NCBI RefSeq assembly: GCF_004349105.1
Contig: NZ_SMLB01000005.1
Location: 1-64,000, forward strand
Length of the DNA: 64,000 nucleotides
Direction: 5' to 3'
DNA from: Jiangella aurantiaca
GTDB taxonomy: Bacteria; Actinomycetota; Actinomycetes; Jiangellales; Jiangellaceae
In this document: positions 26,540 through 37,657 of the stretch, piece by piece
Numbering within the stretch: the first letter of the stretch is position 1
Layout of the letters: the number at the start of each line of letters is the position of its first letter
Notes under the pieces: generated by a model
What the model was told of the DNA's origin: nothing
Seen by the model: the letters and a program-made list of their open reading frames with translations, nothing else
Databases searched by the model: none
Made by a program: the position numbers and the translations under genes

Positions 26540-26760
26540 GTGAGCACACCGCCGTTCGAGGACTGGGCGACGGGCGCGCCGTCGTCTACGACGACACCGG
26601 CCGGCCACGAGCGCGCGAGGGCGACACGGTCGGCCTCGGCGGCGGCAACCTCGACTACGACAACGCGTTGATGCCCATCGATCCCAGCCATCCATGCGCT
26701 CTCGGCGAGTACCGGTACTTCTTCGCCAGCGGCGAGATGGACCCCGAAGTGCTTCCCTAA
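26540..26760 (+). pseudogene. Possible frameshifted small ORF
   Basis: A GTG at 26540 with a GAGAGGAG ribosome site 9 nt upstream opens with MSTPPFEDWATGAP, but that frame stops at 26671. The neighbouring frame carries a protein-like, actinobacterial-codon stretch VVYDDTGRPRAREGD ... GEYRYFFASGEMDPEVLP down to a TAA at 26760. Joined near 26580 the two would make about 73 residues. A TTGACA at 26507 may belong to its promoter. This could be a frameshift mutation, a sequencing error or two unrelated frames. The stop overlaps that of the AI-2E-type transporter. Confidence 0.35.
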
Positions 26761-27935
26761 CGCGACGGGGACTCGAGCGGCGACGGCGGGTCTGCCGACG
26801 GCGGTGCGGTCGCGTCGGCTGGCGGCGGTTCGCCGCTCCCGCCGGTTGGCTCGCCACTCTCGGCCAGTTCGCGCGCCTGCGTGACCCGTCGCCACGCCAG
26901 CACCGCCGCCACGATCGCACCCGTCACCGGGACCGCGAGGAACAGGCCGACCAGGCCGAACGCCGCGGCCGCCGCCGTCGTGAGGATCAGTGTCACGACC
27001 GGGTGGAAGTTGAGCGCCCGCGACATGAGCAGCGGCGACAGCACGTTGCCCTCGATCTGCTGCACGATGATGACGATGACCAGCGCCCACAGCGCCGTCG
27101 TGAAGCCACCGGAGAACAGCGCCACCAGCACCGCGACCGCGCCGGCCAGCGTGGCGCCGACCAGCGGGATGTAGGCCATGATGAACGTCAGCGCGCCGAT
27201 AGGAACGGCCAGCGGCACGTCGAGGATCAGCAGCCCGACGCCGATCAGCACGCCGTCGACCAGGCCGGTGAGCGTCGAGGCGTAGAACCAGTTGCCGGCG
27301 GTGCGCATCGACGCCCGGAAGGCGGCGTCGGCCGGTTCGCGGTGGCTCGGCGCCAGCGCCCCCACGAACTGGTTCCACAGCTTGTCGCCGCTGGTCAGTG
27401 CGAAGATCGCGAAGAACGTGGCGATGAGGATGACGGTTGCGAAGTTGCCGACCAGCGACAGCCCACCGACCGCCGCGCTGGTGACGTCGCCGAGGACGTC
27501 GCCCAGCCGCGACTGCAGCTCGCCGAGGAGATCCTGGACGCTCTGCGTGTCCATGCCGAACGGCCCGCCTTCGAGCCATTCGTTGATCTCGTTGACCGAG
27601 CCGGTGATGGCGTCGACCATGCGCGGCCAGGAGTCGACCACCTCGGTGATGACGAAGACCAGCAGCCCGGCGAAGAACGCCAGGAACAACAGCACGCACA
27701 GCAGCGCCGCCAGGACGGCCGGCACCCGCTTGCTGCGCAGCCAGCGGGCCAGCGGCCAGAGCAGCGCCACCTCGGCGAAGCCCAGCACGACCGCCGTGGC
27801 GATGAACTGCACCTGCAGGACCAGCCACATCGCGGCGGCGACGGCCACGCCGATGATGAGCAGCCGCCCGGCGATGATCGCCTCGGGCCGCAGCCAGTCA
27901 GGGTCCGGACGACGCCGGGAAGTAGTGGTGGCCAC
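26757..27935 (-). CDS. AI-2E (TqsA/PerM) family transporter
   Basis: A 392-residue membrane protein with about eight helices in the AI-2E/PerM pattern: two early helical pairs, a long extracytoplasmic loop (about 100-155), and conserved TSGDKLW and AYIPLVGATLAG segments. The tail is a proline-rich disordered region. Substrates in this family vary and the name does not prove AI-2 export. It begins 4 nt after the dxs stop, suggesting one transcript. Confidence 0.88.
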   Translation of the reverse strand: MATTTSRRRPDPDWLRPEAIIAGRLLIIGVAVAAAMWLVLQVQFIATAVVLGFAEVALLWPLARWLRSKRVPAVLAALLCVLLFLAFFAGLLVFVITEVVDSWPRMVDAITGSVNEINEWLEGGPFGMDTQSVQDLLGELQSRLGDVLGDVTSAAVGGLSLVGNFATVILIATFFAIFALTSGDKLWNQFVGALAPSHREPADAAFRASMRTAGNWFYASTLTGLVDGVLIGVGLLILDVPLAVPIGALTFIMAYIPLVGATLAGAVAVLVALFSGGFTTALWALVIVIIVQQIEGNVLSPLLMSRALNFHPVVTLILTTAAAAAFGLVGLFLAVPVTGAIVAAVLAWRRVTQARELAESGEPTGGSGEPPPADATAPPSADPPSPLESPSR

Positions 27936-27938
27936 CGA

Positions 27939-29855
27939 TCACACCGTCGTCGTCCGGTCGTGCGGCGTGCTGTCGAGCGCCGCGACCAGCCCGGACACCT
28001 CGCGCGCCAGGTTCTGCGCCGTGAGCCCGGCGGCGGCCAGGATCTCGTCGCGTTTGGCGTGCTCGAGGAACTGCTGGGGCAGTCCGTAGTCGTGCACCGG
28101 GACGGTGACGCCGGCGTCGCGCAGCACCTGGGCCAGCACCGAGCCGACCCCGCCGACGCGGCCGTTGTCCTCGACGGTCACGACCAGCCGGTGCTGCCGC
28201 GCGAGGTCGACGAGCGCGTCGTCGAGCGGCTTCACCCAGCGCGGGTCGACGACGGTGACGCCGACGCCCTGCGCCTCGAGCCGCTTCGCGGTGTCGACGC
28301 CGACCTTGCCCATGGCGCCGACGGCGACCAGCAGCACGTCGCGGGTCTCGCCGCGGGCCAGCACGTCGACCGTTCCGATGCGCTCCAGCGCCGGCACGTC
28401 CGGCCCGACCGCGCCCTTCGAGAACCGCACGACCGTGGGCGCGTCGTCGACGTCGAGAGCCTCGGCGAACTGCTCGACCAGCTGGTTTCCGTCGCGCGGA
28501 GCGGCCAGCCGCAGCCCTGGTACGACCTGCAGGATCGACATGTCCCACATGCCGTTGTGCGACGGCCCGTCGTTGCCGGTGACGCCGGCGCGGTCGAGCA
28601 CGAACGTCACGCCCGCCTTGTGCAGCGCGCAGTCCATCAGCACCTGGTCGAACGCGCGGTTGAGGAACGTGGCGTAGACCGCGACCACCGGGTGCAGGCC
28701 CATTGCCGCCATGCCGGCCGCGGACGTGGCCGCGTGCTGCTCGGCGATGCCGACGTCGAAGCAGCGGTCGGGGAACGCCCGCGCGAAAGGCTCCAGCCCG
28801 GTCGGGCCGAGCATCGCGGCGGTGATGGCGACGATGTCGGGCCGCTCCCGTCCGGCGCGCACGAGCGCGTCGCTGAACACGTCGGTCCACTCGCGCACCG
28901 GCTTGCCCGCGGGGGCGCCGGTGAGGGGGTCGAACGGCCGCGGGCTGTGCATCTGGTCGGCCTCGTCGCGGACGGCGGGGTCGTAGCCGAACCCCTTCTG
29001 CGTCAGGCAGTGCACCAGCACCGGTCCGCCGAACCGCTTCGCCTGGGTGAGCGCCTGCTCCACCTGTGTGCGGTCGTGCCCGTCGATGGGCCCGATGTAC
29101 TTGAGCCCGAGGTCCTCGAACATGCCCTGCGGCGCCAGCAGATCCTTGAGGCCCTTCTTTGCCCCGTGCAGCGCGTCGTAGAGCGGCTGGCCGACCAGCG
29201 CGGTGCGCCCCAGCGTGCGCTTGACGACGTCGAGCGCCTGCTCGTAGCGCGGGTCGGTGCGCAGCCCGGTGAGGTGCCGGGCCAGGCCGCCGACCGTCGG
29301 CGAGTAGGAGCGGCCGTTGTCGTTGACGATGATGACCAGCGGCCGGCGGTCCGGACCGGTCTGCGGGCCGCCGGCGATGTTGTTCAGCGCCTCCCAGGCC
29401 ATGCCGCCGGTCAGTGCGCCGTCACCGATGAACGCGACGACGGTGCGGTCACGCTCGCCGCGCACGGCGAACGCCTTGGCCATCCCGTCGGCGTAGGACA
29501 GCGCCGTCGACGCGTGCGAGTTCTCGACCCAGTCGTGCTCGCTCTCGGCCCGGCTCGGGTACCCGGACAGCCCGCCGGACTGCTTGAGCCGCGTGAAGTC
29601 GTGCCGGCCGGTGAGCATCTTGTGCACGTAGGCCTGGTGGCCGGTGTCGAAGACGATGGGGTCGCGCGGCGAGTCGAACACCCGGTGCGCCGCGATGGTC
29701 AGCTCGACGACGCCGAGATTGGGTCCGAGGTGACCGCCGTTGGAGGCGCAGGTGGCCACCAACCGGTCGCGGATCTCCGCGGCCAGCGACTCGAGCTCGT
29801 CATCGGACAGTGCCCGCAGCTCGCGGGGGTCCTTGATGCGGTCGAGAAGTCCCAC
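27939..29855 (-). CDS. dxs: 1-deoxy-D-xylulose-5-phosphate synthase
   Basis: A 638-residue thiamine-diphosphate enzyme, the first step of the MEP isoprenoid pathway. It has [16 protein letters not shown] (TPP-proximal histidine), the TPP motif [27 protein letters not shown] and a transketolase C-domain. GTG 29855 is chosen because it follows GGAGG at 8 nt, gives the conserved [10 protein letters not shown]-terminus, and lies downstream of a TAGACT -10 (29893-29898). A further in-frame GTG at 29921 lies inside a tandem repeat. Confidence 0.95.
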   Translation of the reverse strand: MGLLDRIKDPRELRALSDDELESLAAEIRDRLVATCASNGGHLGPNLGVVELTIAAHRVFDSPRDPIVFDTGHQAYVHKMLTGRHDFTRLKQSGGLSGYPSRAESEHDWVENSHASTALSYADGMAKAFAVRGERDRTVVAFIGDGALTGGMAWEALNNIAGGPQTGPDRRPLVIIVNDNGRSYSPTVGGLARHLTGLRTDPRYEQALDVVKRTLGRTALVGQPLYDALHGAKKGLKDLLAPQGMFEDLGLKYIGPIDGHDRTQVEQALTQAKRFGGPVLVHCLTQKGFGYDPAVRDEADQMHSPRPFDPLTGAPAGKPVREWTDVFSDALVRAGRERPDIVAITAAMLGPTGLEPFARAFPDRCFDVGIAEQHAATSAAGMAAMGLHPVVAVYATFLNRAFDQVLMDCALHKAGVTFVLDRAGVTGNDGPSHNGMWDMSILQVVPGLRLAAPRDGNQLVEQFAEALDVDDAPTVVRFSKGAVGPDVPALERIGTVDVLARGETRDVLLVAVGAMGKVGVDTAKRLEAQGVGVTVVDPRWVKPLDDALVDLARQHRLVVTVEDNGRVGGVGSVLAQVLRDAGVTVPVHDYGLPQQFLEHAKRDEILAAAGLTAQNLAREVSGLVAALDSTPHDRTTTV

Positions 29856-29918
29856 GCGTGCTGCCTCCAAGTCGCGTCGGTGCTGACTGCCGAGTCTAGA
29901 GGGCGAACGGCTCTCGAT

Positions 29919-29964
29919 CACGTTCAGGTCTCCTTGTTGAGCACGTTCAGGTCTCCTTGTTGAG
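29919..29964. repeat. Tandem duplication of a 23-bp unit
   Basis: Two identical adjacent copies (29919-29941 and 29942-29964), followed by CACG, the start of a third. Read on the minus strand each copy contains AAGGAGA followed by GTG at 8 nt, a complete ribosome site and start. The upstream copy encodes MLNKET and stops just before the second GTG. The element lies between the divergent -10 sequences of dxs and the 29996 gene. Confidence 0.8.
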
Positions 29965-29995
29965 CACGCGCCTCGCGGGCCATTACCCTTCCGCT

Positions 29996-30490
29996 GTGTC
30001 TCACGAGGAACGGGCGCGGGGGCCGGTCGGCCGACTGGGACGCCGGGCGACCGGGGCCATCATCGCTGGCGTCGGCAGCCTGCTGTGCGCGCTGAGCGCG
30101 TACGTGGCGTGGTTCGGCGACCGCGCGCCGCACGACCTGCCCATCCGGCACCTGGCCGAGACCGGCGCGCCCGGCCTGGCGACCGGCTACTGGACGTCGG
30201 TCGCGGCGCCGCTGGCGGTCGTCGGCGCGTTGGGGGCGCTCGGAGCGCTGGTGCGGTTCCGGTTCCTGCTCGGCCTGGCCTGGATGGTCGGCGTCGCGAC
30301 GCTCGCGCTCTGGGGGCTGATGCGCGCCATCGGCAACGCGACCGACAACGCGCCGGCCGGCGTCGGGGTCGGCGCGGGCGTGTGGCTGTGCGCGGCCGGG
30401 CTGCTGGCCATCCTGGTCGGCATCGTCGTCATGGGACCGCGCAAGGAAGAGGTCGACGCCCCGCTGTCGATGTTCGGCGACGACGACTGA
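29996..30490 (+). CDS. Four-helix membrane protein, copy 1
   Basis: A 164-residue protein with four membrane helices and the recurring segments [27 protein letters not shown] and [17 protein letters not shown]. It is a paralogue of the next gene. No known family is recognised. TACCCT at 29984-29989 lies 6 nt before the GTG, so the mRNA is probably leaderless. Confidence 0.75.
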   Translation: MSHEERARGPVGRLGRRATGAIIAGVGSLLCALSAYVAWFGDRAPHDLPIRHLAETGAPGLATGYWTSVAAPLAVVGALGALGALVRFRFLLGLAWMVGVATLALWGLMRAIGNATDNAPAGVGVGAGVWLCAAGLLAILVGIVVMGPRKEEVDAPLSMFGDDD

Positions 30491-30616
30491 CTCGCGCTCT
30501 TCACCGTTCTGACGTGCGTGGTTCTGGGACGCGTGGCACAGTGGAAGTGCGGCACGTGCCGCCCGGCGCGAGGCCGTGAGCGAGTCGTCTGGACCCTCGG
30601 CGAGGAGGCGATCCAC

Positions 30617-31087
30617 ATGACCACACGTCAACGTGTCGCTGGAGCCGTCGTCGCCTTCGTCGGCGCCCTGGGCGTCACGGCGAGCGCATACCTCGACTGG
30701 CACGGCGGGCGCGACGCCACCGAGATCCCGCTCGAGCGGCTCTTCCAGACCTCCCCCGTCGGCGAACCGTCCTCGTACTGGAACTCGATGGCGCTGGCGC
30801 TCGCATCGGTGACCGTCCTCGGCCTGCTCGGCGCGCTGCTGCTGTCGCGGTTCGTCCTGGGTCTGGGCTGGCTGGTCGGACTGGCGACGCTGGTGCTCTG
30901 GATCGTCATGTCCGCCAACGACGACTCGCTGTCGGTGTCGGTGGGCGACGTCCAGGCCGGCGCCTGGGTGTGTGCGGCGGCACTGCTGGTCATGCTGATC
31001 GGAATCATCGGCATGGGCCGCGCTGCCCGTTCCCGCGAGCCGGCCGACGACACCCGCATCGAGCCCCTCCCGCCACCCGCCCCCTGA
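30617..31087 (+). CDS. Four-helix membrane protein, copy 2
   Basis: A 156-residue protein paralogous to the preceding one: same four helices, AYLDWHGGRDATEIP, SYWNSMALALASVTVLG and FVLGLGWLVGLATLVLW in the same order and spacing. The ATG at 30617 has a GAGGAGG ribosome site. Function unknown; the C-terminus is a short charged, proline-rich tail. Confidence 0.78.
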   Translation: MTTRQRVAGAVVAFVGALGVTASAYLDWHGGRDATEIPLERLFQTSPVGEPSSYWNSMALALASVTVLGLLGALLLSRFVLGLGWLVGLATLVLWIVMSANDDSLSVSVGDVQAGAWVCAAALLVMLIGIIGMGRAARSREPADDTRIEPLPPPAP

Positions 31088-31153
31088 CGTCGTGGGTCTG
31101 CGTCACGACTTGGGTCTATGTCGCGCTCCACGGCGTCAACAGGCCCGAACACG

Positions 31154-32152
31154 TCACCCAGACCCAAGACGATGCGGTACGGGGCCACGCCACCACGGCA
31201 CCGGCTCGGGACGCACGGGGCATCGCTCGATCGCCCGTGCAAACCGCGCCGCCAACCGCCTATGGTCGTACCGGGCTAGGTCCCAGCCGTAGCGCACCAC
31301 CTCCAGCCCCAGCTCACGCAACTGCCATTCGCGTTCTCGCTGGTCGGCGACCACTCGGCCGGCGTCCAAGCGGTTGTCGTACTTGAGCGCCCCGTCGCCT
31401 TCGAACACCAGCCACCGGTCGGGCAGCAGGTGATCGACGCGGTAGCGCCCCTGCCCGGTGTCGATCCAGGCATTCGACACCGGCACTGGCAGGCCGTACT
31501 CGATGAACGCCAGCCGCCCCAGCGTCTCCAACGGGCTCTCCGCGAAGCCGTCGGCATGGTCGACCACCCACGTGGCGGTCCGGATCCCGCGCCAGCACGC
31601 CTGGAACTCCACCACCGCTCGCAGCTCCGCCACGGTCGCACCCGCGGCCAGCGCCGCATCAGCGGCCACCAGAGCCTCCGCGCGCGACGACGTCCGGGCG
31701 ACATCGACGATGGTCCGCGGCGCGGACGTCACCCGGCATCCGTTGGCGTAAGTGCGATGATGCGGCGCCAGCGCTACCGCCCTGAGCCGGCCGGCCACGT
31801 TGTCGCTGGCCATCCGGGCGCCGACCGGCACCACGGCCAAGGGCTGCGCCGGCGGCGTGCCGATGACAGGCAGGCCAAGCACGGCGGCCGCCGACCAGCC
31901 AGCGGCCGCAGCCCAAGGGCCACAGGCCAGCGTGAAGGCACGCGAGCGCTGGGTGAACGCCGTCCACTCGTCTGCTGCCGCGTACTCCGCCGCGTCGGCA
32001 TACACCCCCTTCGCCAGGCGCACCAGGAGCGCGGACCGCTCCAGCCGCGCCAGCCGCGATCGTGTGATCCCGCGTGCCTGTGCCTCGGTGACGCTGAACA
32101 CGCCGTGCCCCGAACGGAGCAGGCGGCCGACGTCGTGGGGCAGCGTGCGCAT
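31154..32152 (-). CDS. AbiEi-like N-domain / DUF559-like protein
   Basis: A 332-residue protein. The N-terminal ~60 residues (VFSVTEAQARGITRSRLARLE) are a winged-helix segment like the AbiEi antitoxin family. The C-terminal ~110 residues (RYRVDHLLPDRWLVFEGDG, then QREREWQLRELGLEVVRY) resemble the DUF559/Vsr-like nuclease fold, with candidate acidic residues D and E-x-D. No AbiEii toxin gene is next to it, so it is not a complete type IV toxin-antitoxin pair. It stands alone between membrane proteins and acnA. Function unknown. Confidence 0.78.
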   Translation of the reverse strand: MRTLPHDVGRLLRSGHGVFSVTEAQARGITRSRLARLERSALLVRLAKGVYADAAEYAAADEWTAFTQRSRAFTLACGPWAAAAGWSAAAVLGLPVIGTPPAQPLAVVPVGARMASDNVAGRLRAVALAPHHRTYANGCRVTSAPRTIVDVARTSSRAEALVAADAALAAGATVAELRAVVEFQACWRGIRTATWVVDHADGFAESPLETLGRLAFIEYGLPVPVSNAWIDTGQGRYRVDHLLPDRWLVFEGDGALKYDNRLDAGRVVADQREREWQLRELGLEVVRYGWDLARYDHRRLAARFARAIERCPVRPEPVPWWRGPVPHRLGSG

Positions 32153-32216
32153 GCCGTCGAGATCACCAGAACCGAGCGGCCGCCACCACCGCCGATCGCG
32201 GAAATGTGGACAAAGC

Positions 32217-32263
32217 GGCGCCGACGGCCGGCCTGTGGACGACCAGGACCGGCCGGCGGCGCC
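32217..32263. terminator. GC-rich hairpin downstream of acnA
   Basis: Arms 32217-32231 and 32249-32263 (GGCGCCG.CGGCCGG type) pair over 15 bp with one A.G mismatch and a 17-nt loop. Placed 22 bp after the acnA stop in its direction of transcription, it is a likely terminator. Confidence 0.55.
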
Positions 32264-32284
32264 GTACCAAGAATCGAACGAACC

Positions 32285-35083
<2,799 letters not shown>

Positions 35084-35177
35084 GTTCGATCCCCAACCTC
35101 TCGCGTCATGGTTCGCTCCGCTCATCGTCGCGCACGGCGGTGACGCCGGCGCGCTGAGGCTCGCCTAACCGGAAGTC

Positions 35178-35191
35178 TCTTGACTTCAAGA
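35178..35191. promoter_or_regulatory. TCTTGA-N2-TCAAGA palindrome upstream of acnA
   Basis: A 14-bp inverted repeat with a 2-bp centre, 95 bp upstream of the acnA start in the divergent region shared with a lipoprotein gene. The form suits a MarR- or Rrf2-like dimer. It could control aconitase, the lipoprotein gene, or both. Confidence 0.45.
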
Positions 35192-35257
35192 TATCACGTC
35201 GAGATCTTCTTCGCCCCGGCTGTCACATTCGCCCTTCCCGATTGACCCATAGGAGGT

Positions 35258-36397
35258 GTGAAGACATGGATGCTGCTGTGGATCGTCCTCGTCCTGGCCG
35301 CGTGCGGGGTGGAGATGCGTCCGGCGGCCGATGTGACGCCGCCGATCGCGACGACGGGTGCGGCGACGGGGTCAGGGTCACCCTCGCCGGCGGTTCCGGT
35401 CGAGGTCACGCCGGGTGCGGCGGTGCTGATGCCGGCGGACGACGTCGGCGGACTGGAGCCGCTGTCGCCGCCGCTGCGATTGGTCACACCGGCCGCCACG
35501 GTGACGGTGGAGGCGGTAGGTGGGTGGGATCTCCGCGCCCGCACCGACGACCTCGTCGCGCGGGTGTGGCGCGTCAGGGTCGCCGCTCCCACGGCCCTCG
35601 CGCCGTCAGCCGATCCGTTCCTGACCGGCACCGGTACGGACCGGCCGCCGCGCGACGCCGCGACGACCCTCTGGCTCGACACCGGGTCCGAGCGGCTGCC
35701 GGTCACCCGGGACGGCATCGACGACCCGCTGGTCCTGCCCTGCGACGATCTGCCCTGCGCCGACCGCGGACCCGAGGAGCATCTGCTGGTCGCCGCGACC
35801 GCCGACGACGCGGAGCCCGCCCTGATCGCCACGGTCGACGGGGCCGACCAGCGGCTCGACCTCGACACGGGCGAGGTGACGTCGTCGGTGTCCCGGGTCG
35901 CGTACGACCGGCCCACCACCGTGCCGGTGTCCGTGCCGGGCTGGCCGCCGCGGACCATCGCCGTGCGCACGCAAGAGCAACTGGAGGCCGAGTTCGGCAC
36001 CGGCGCCGGCGACATCACCCGTGGTGGGCTCGACGTCGGCTACGGCGGCAGGGTCGCCGAGATGTACCTGTCGCCGTTCGATCGCTACGAGGGCTGGGCG
36101 CCGCCGGGGCATGCCTGGCTGGTCCTCCGGGTCGACGATCACTTGCGCCAGCCCGCCAACACCTCCTGGCGGGCCGAACTCGACGCGGCCGCCAGCTGGA
36201 CCGTCGCCCACGACGCCGGCATGGCGACGCCCGCCTACCCGCCCGCCCTCTCCAACGTCCTCGCCTTCCTCGTCCCCGACGATCTGCGCTCGGTGACCCT
36301 CGCCTACCGCCCCATCGGCACGGTCGGCCTTCCGCCCGATGCCCAGTACGATTTCCAGGCGCCGGAACCCCTCACCGCAGAGGTCCCGCTCCCATGA
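35258..36397 (+). CDS. Hypothetical lipoprotein
   Basis: A 379-residue exported protein with signal peptide KTWMLLWIVLVLAAC (lipobox LAAC, C16). A Thr/Pro-rich linker is followed by a beta-rich body with no recognised family. AGGAGG at 35251-35256 leaves only one base before the GTG at 35258, but starting there retains the signal-peptide lysine. The in-frame ATG at 35270 has better spacing (13 nt) but leaves no charged n-region. Function unknown. Confidence 0.75.
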   Translation: MKTWMLLWIVLVLAACGVEMRPAADVTPPIATTGAATGSGSPSPAVPVEVTPGAAVLMPADDVGGLEPLSPPLRLVTPAATVTVEAVGGWDLRARTDDLVARVWRVRVAAPTALAPSADPFLTGTGTDRPPRDAATTLWLDTGSERLPVTRDGIDDPLVLPCDDLPCADRGPEEHLLVAATADDAEPALIATVDGADQRLDLDTGEVTSSVSRVAYDRPTTVPVSVPGWPPRTIAVRTQEQLEAEFGTGAGDITRGGLDVGYGGRVAEMYLSPFDRYEGWAPPGHAWLVLRVDDHLRQPANTSWRAELDAAASWTVAHDAGMATPAYPPALSNVLAFLVPDDLRSVTLAYRPIGTVGLPPDAQYDFQAPEPLTAEVPLP

Positions 36398-36844
36398 CGA
36401 TGCCCGCCGGCCGCACGCCCGCCGCCCACGGCGCCGGGCGACTCAGCCAGCGCTGCAATCGCGGACGAGCCAGCAGGATGGACGCGCCTTGGCCGACGCT
36501 CAGGACGAGGACGCACACGGTCGCGGCGACATGGTGGACAGTTGCCCAGGCAGGCCTACCATGCCGACCGCCGGAACCACCGGCAGGAACCGCGCCACCG
36601 GCCGCCACAGGCGGGTCAGCCTCGACCGCACGAACGCCGCGTGGTCGCCGCCGGCCGCTGGCACGGACACCGACGCCATCAGCCAATGACCGAGGACCAC
36701 CACCGCCACGCTTGCAGCACGGACCGCGTCCACCAGCCGATCCCGCGCCGTCCCCGTTTCGCGGCCCGCGGCATCCAGCACCGCCGCGCTAGGGGTCGTG
36801 ACGCCGGGCGCCGCGCCGCCTGGGACCGCGTCGACCGGCCTCAT
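36372..36844 (-). pseudogene. Decayed acyltransferase-3-like gene
   Basis: The ATG at 36844 overlaps the stop of the phospholipase gene (ATGA), as in a coupled operon. The frame carries RDRLVDAVRAASVAVVVLGHW, the N-terminal helix of acyltransferase-3 proteins, then skips to AAFVRSRLTRLWRPVARF and ends at 36500. The adjacent frame continues from about 36545 with VHHVAATVCVLVLSVGQG and RPRLQRWLSRPAPWAAG, which match a later part of that family. At least one frameshift and large internal deletions are needed, since intact members have about 350-400 residues. Confidence 0.6.
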
Positions 36845-37521
36845 CGCGACCACCGCTGCCGACACCGTACGGCGATCGAGGGGCCGGCGGCGGCGCCGGC
36901 GATGAGGACCGCCGACACCAGGTACGGCCAGACCGCCTCGCTGCCCGGGTTGCCGTAGCCCTGCCGCCACGAGTTGAACCCGACGGCGCTGGTGGTCAGG
37001 CGGGCGAGCGCGGAACAGGCGGCGCCGCCGTCCACCTCGGCGCAGCGAGACCGAAGATCTGCGGCGAACCGCTCGTCGATCGCCCGGCGCGCCCAGGGCC
37101 CCAGTTCGCCGCCCTTCGCGGTCGCGTAGCGGAGCAGGTCGTAGCCGAGGTCATGCGATCGGCACGCGCGGTCGAAGCCGTAGGTCGTGTCGCCCAGCCA
37201 AGAACAACCGCCGTCGGGATCGGTCACGTGAACGGAGCCGTCCGGGTCGGTCACCACGAGCGGCTCATAGCCCACGACCGCGGCGAGGTCGGCCGGGAGC
37301 ACCGCCGCGACCTCGCCGCCCGAGGCGCCCGCACGGCCCAAAGTGCCGACACCGCCCGAAGCGCCAACACCGGCCGGTACGCCGGACCCGCCGGTGAGCA
37401 CGGCGACGGCGTGGGCGGCGCGTTCGTTCTCCGGCGCGGACGGCGTCACCACCTGGCCGGCCCCGGTCAACGCGAACGACGCGAGTAGAGCGGCCGCGAG
37501 AAGTCCGATGCGATTCCTCAT
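36841..37521 (-). CDS. Secreted phospholipase A2 family protein
   Basis: A 226-residue protein with an N-terminal signal peptide (1-23), a Gly-rich linker (45-70), and a prokaryotic phospholipase A2 domain with catalytic CRSHDLGYD (~118-126). Cysteines able to form disulphides are present. A C-terminal hydrophobic helix (~200-215) and a basic tail follow, so it may stay membrane-anchored outside the cell. ACGCTA (TAGCGT on the coding strand) lies 8 nt before the ATG, implying leaderless mRNA. Confidence 0.85.
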   Translation of the reverse strand: MRNRIGLLAAALLASFALTGAGQVVTPSAPENERAAHAVAVLTGGSGVPAGVGASGGVGTLGRAGASGGEVAAVLPADLAAVVGYEPLVVTDPDGSVHVTDPDGGCSWLGDTTYGFDRACRSHDLGYDLLRYATAKGGELGPWARRAIDERFAADLRSRCAEVDGGAACSALARLTTSAVGFNSWRQGYGNPGSEAVWPYLVSAVLIAGAAAGPSIAVRCRQRWSR

Positions 37522-37657
37522 GCCGCCGGACGCTAAGAACGCGACTGCGGCCGATCGTCACGCCGCGGAGCCAGGTTCGAGGTACCCCGCCGGTATCCCT
37601 GAGGGACACCTCCGTAGTACGACGCCCGGCGGGGGTCGCCGCCCTAGTGTGAGTCGC

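Noticed and set aside
29856-29921. dxs start at GTG 29921, with AAGGAG at good spacing
   Set aside because: A TAGACT -10 lies downstream of it, GTG 29855 has its own GGAGG, and 29855 gives the conserved N-terminus. Kept as an alternative only.
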